A DNA stretch of 8,875 nucleotides from NCBI GenBank assembly GCA_002404015.1, contig DHIW01000063.1:37551-46425 (forward strand). Direction: 5' to 3'. Below the pieces are notes generated by a model. That model was not told the DNA's origin and ran no database searches. It saw only the letters and a list, made by a program, of their open reading frames with translations. How positions within the stretch are numbered: the first letter of the stretch is position 1; each line of letters opens with the position of its first letter. The DNA is from Chloroflexi bacterium UBA4736 (lineage in GTDB: Bacteria > Chloroflexota > Dormibacteria > Dormibacterales > Dormibacteraceae). This document shows positions 7,776-8,875 of the stretch, in pieces. A program made the translations under genes and the position numbers.

Positions 7776-8744
7776 ATGGACCGATCGCCTACGGGACCGC
7801 TGTTCTCCGACGTGCGCGCTGTCATGGTACCCAGCCTGGTCCGGGTGACCGAGATGGCCGCGCTGGCCGCAGCGCGCGCCAGCGGAAGAGGTGACTCTGA
7901 CCGCGTCAAGATGGCGGCCGGGTCCGCGATGCTGCACGAGCTGGAGGAGCTGGGCTTCGCCGGCCGAGTGGTGCTGGGGCCGCGCGGCGACCACATCCTC
8001 TCCCACGGCTCCACGATCGGCCGCCCGGGCGACCCCGACCTCGACCTGGCTGTCTACCCGGTCGAGGGCGCCAGCCTGGTCGCCAAGGGCGCCGCCCACG
8101 CCATCTCGATGCTGGTGGCGGTCGAGCCGGGCGCCTTCCCCAGCCTGCCCGCCGTCTGGTACGTCGAGAAGATCGTGGCCGGCCCCACGGCCCGCGGCGC
8201 CATCGACCTGGACGACGAGCTGGCGGACAACCTGCGCCGGATCGCTTTCGCCCGCGACGCCCGCGTCTCGGATCTGGCGGTCGCGATCCTTGACCGGCCT
8301 CGCCACCAGGACCTCGTGCAGCAGGTTCGAGACTCGGGGGCGCGCATCGTCCTGCTCGAGGAGGGGGAGGTGGCGGGCGCCCTGATGGCCGCGGTGGAGG
8401 GCACCGGGATCGACGCCATGGTCGGCATCGGGGGCCTCCAGGAGACGATCATCGCCGCCTGCGCGGTGCGCTGCCTCGGCGGCGAGATGCAGGCCCGGCT
8501 CTGGCCCCGAAACGACGAGGAGCGGCTGCTGGCGGGCGACGAGGTGGGACGGACCTACGGCATCGCGGACCTGGCCCCAGAAGGGCTCGACGTGGCGCTG
8601 ACCGGCATCAGCGGCGGCCCGCTCCTGGAAGCAGTGTGGTTCGGCAGCACCTACGCCGTGACCCACTCCATGACGATGAGCACGCGCTTCGCGACGGTGC
8701 GCAAACTGACCACCCGCCACCATCGGCTGATAGAAGCTGGCTAG
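7776..8744 (+). CDS. GlpX-like protein (class II fructose-1,6-bisphosphatase family) lacking key metal ligands
   Basis: A 322-residue protein alignable to GlpX for most of its length: RVTEMAALAAA (23-33), GRGD (37-40), LVAKG, VEKIVAGPTARGAIDL, VAILDRPRH (169-177), EEGEVAGAL, VGIGG (216-220), RCLGGEMQARLWPRNDEER, ATVRKL. True GlpX hydrolyses fructose 1,6-bisphosphate in gluconeogenesis with Mn/Mg. By a recalled E. coli GlpX alignment, Asp33 becomes Lys45, Glu57 becomes Pro69 (the GEGExDEA segment reads GPRGDHIL) and Asp85 becomes Tyr94 (DPxEGT reads YPVEGA). Glu97, Tyr129, Arg176/His177 and Glu223 match conserved substrate or metal positions. Catalysis is therefore doubtful, while sugar-phosphate binding may persist. 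ATG 7776 follows pyrG by 9 bases without a clear Shine-Dalgarno; ATG 7824 is an alternative start nearer the family N-terminus. Confidence 0.88.
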   Translation: MDRSPTGPLFSDVRAVMVPSLVRVTEMAALAAARASGRGDSDRVKMAAGSAMLHELEELGFAGRVVLGPRGDHILSHGSTIGRPGDPDLDLAVYPVEGASLVAKGAAHAISMLVAVEPGAFPSLPAVWYVEKIVAGPTARGAIDLDDELADNLRRIAFARDARVSDLAVAILDRPRHQDLVQQVRDSGARIVLLEEGEVAGALMAAVEGTGIDAMVGIGGLQETIIAACAVRCLGGEMQARLWPRNDEERLLAGDEVGRTYGIADLAPEGLDVALTGISGGPLLEAVWFGSTYAVTHSMTMSTRFATVRKLTTRHHRLIEAG

Positions 8745-8769
8745 GAGAGATTAGTTCCCTCGTTTGGTT

Positions 8770-8805
8770 CCCTCCCCCCTGTCCTGTGGGCAGGGCCAGG
8801 GAGGG
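8770..8805 (+). terminator. Strong hairpin after the GlpX-like gene, terminator-like
   Basis: An outer 7-bp stem CCCTCCC (8770-8776) with GGGAGGG (8799-8805) encloses an inner 8-bp stem (8777-8784 with 8788-8795, one T-G wobble) and a TGT loop, with a 3-base bulge at 8796-8798. It begins 26 bases after the stop codon. The sequence after it (TGTCCGTCAA) is not T-rich, so this is either a terminator without a U tract or an mRNA 3'-end stabiliser. From 8806 to the window end I see no gene or signal. Confidence 0.5.
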
Positions 8806-8875
8806 TGTCCGTCAACGCGCCCAGCTTCGGGCCGCCACCCCACCTCCCCACACCCGAATCCACCGAAGGACGGCG

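Overview
The window is about 8.9 kb of GC-rich bacterial chromosome, dense with housekeeping genes that almost all read on the + strand. The high G+C, the frequent GTG/TTG starts, several promoters whose -10 box lies only 7-9 bases before the start codon (leaderless style), and the look of the DnaK, metallo-hydrolase and GlpX-like proteins suggest a high-GC soil or groundwater lineage near Chloroflexota/Dormibacterota or deep-branching Actinomycetota. That placement is an inference from style; there is no rRNA or marker set here to fix it.

Layout. (1) 1-1275: the last two thirds of dnaK, cut by the window edge, closed by two tandem hairpins (1291-1350). (2) 1398-1778: a small SnoaL/NTF2-fold protein of unknown substrate. 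(3) 1820-1926: first copy of an intergenic repeat of about 105 bp, next to a tRNA-Thr(CGT) gene on the minus strand (1933-2005). (4) 2044-2517: a GNAT acetyltransferase, divergent from the tRNA, with both promoters packed into the 38 bp between them. (5) 2528-5939: a tight run of an HtrA-like membrane-anchored protein, argS (4-base GTGA overlap) and a metallo-beta-lactamase-fold protein (11-base gap). (6) 5966-6070: second repeat copy in the same orientation, followed by the pyrG promoter. (7) 6111-8744: pyrG (CTP synthase) and, 9 bases later, a GlpX-like protein, then a strong hairpin (8770-8805).

The genes serve protein folding (DnaK), translation (ArgS, tRNA-Thr), CTP synthesis (PyrG) and probably envelope or sugar-phosphate functions (HtrA-like, GlpX-like). 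The most unusual point is that three otherwise well-preserved proteins carry substitutions at catalytic or metal-binding positions. The HtrA-like protein lacks the His and Asp of its triad. The GlpX-like protein lacks three metal-binding acidic residues. The metallo-hydrolase has HxHxNH in place of HxHxDH. DnaK, ArgS and PyrG, in the same sequence, keep every motif checked, so general sequence error or decay is an unlikely explanation. The second point of interest is the two-copy structured intergenic repeat. I see no phage, transposase, CRISPR array or defence system.
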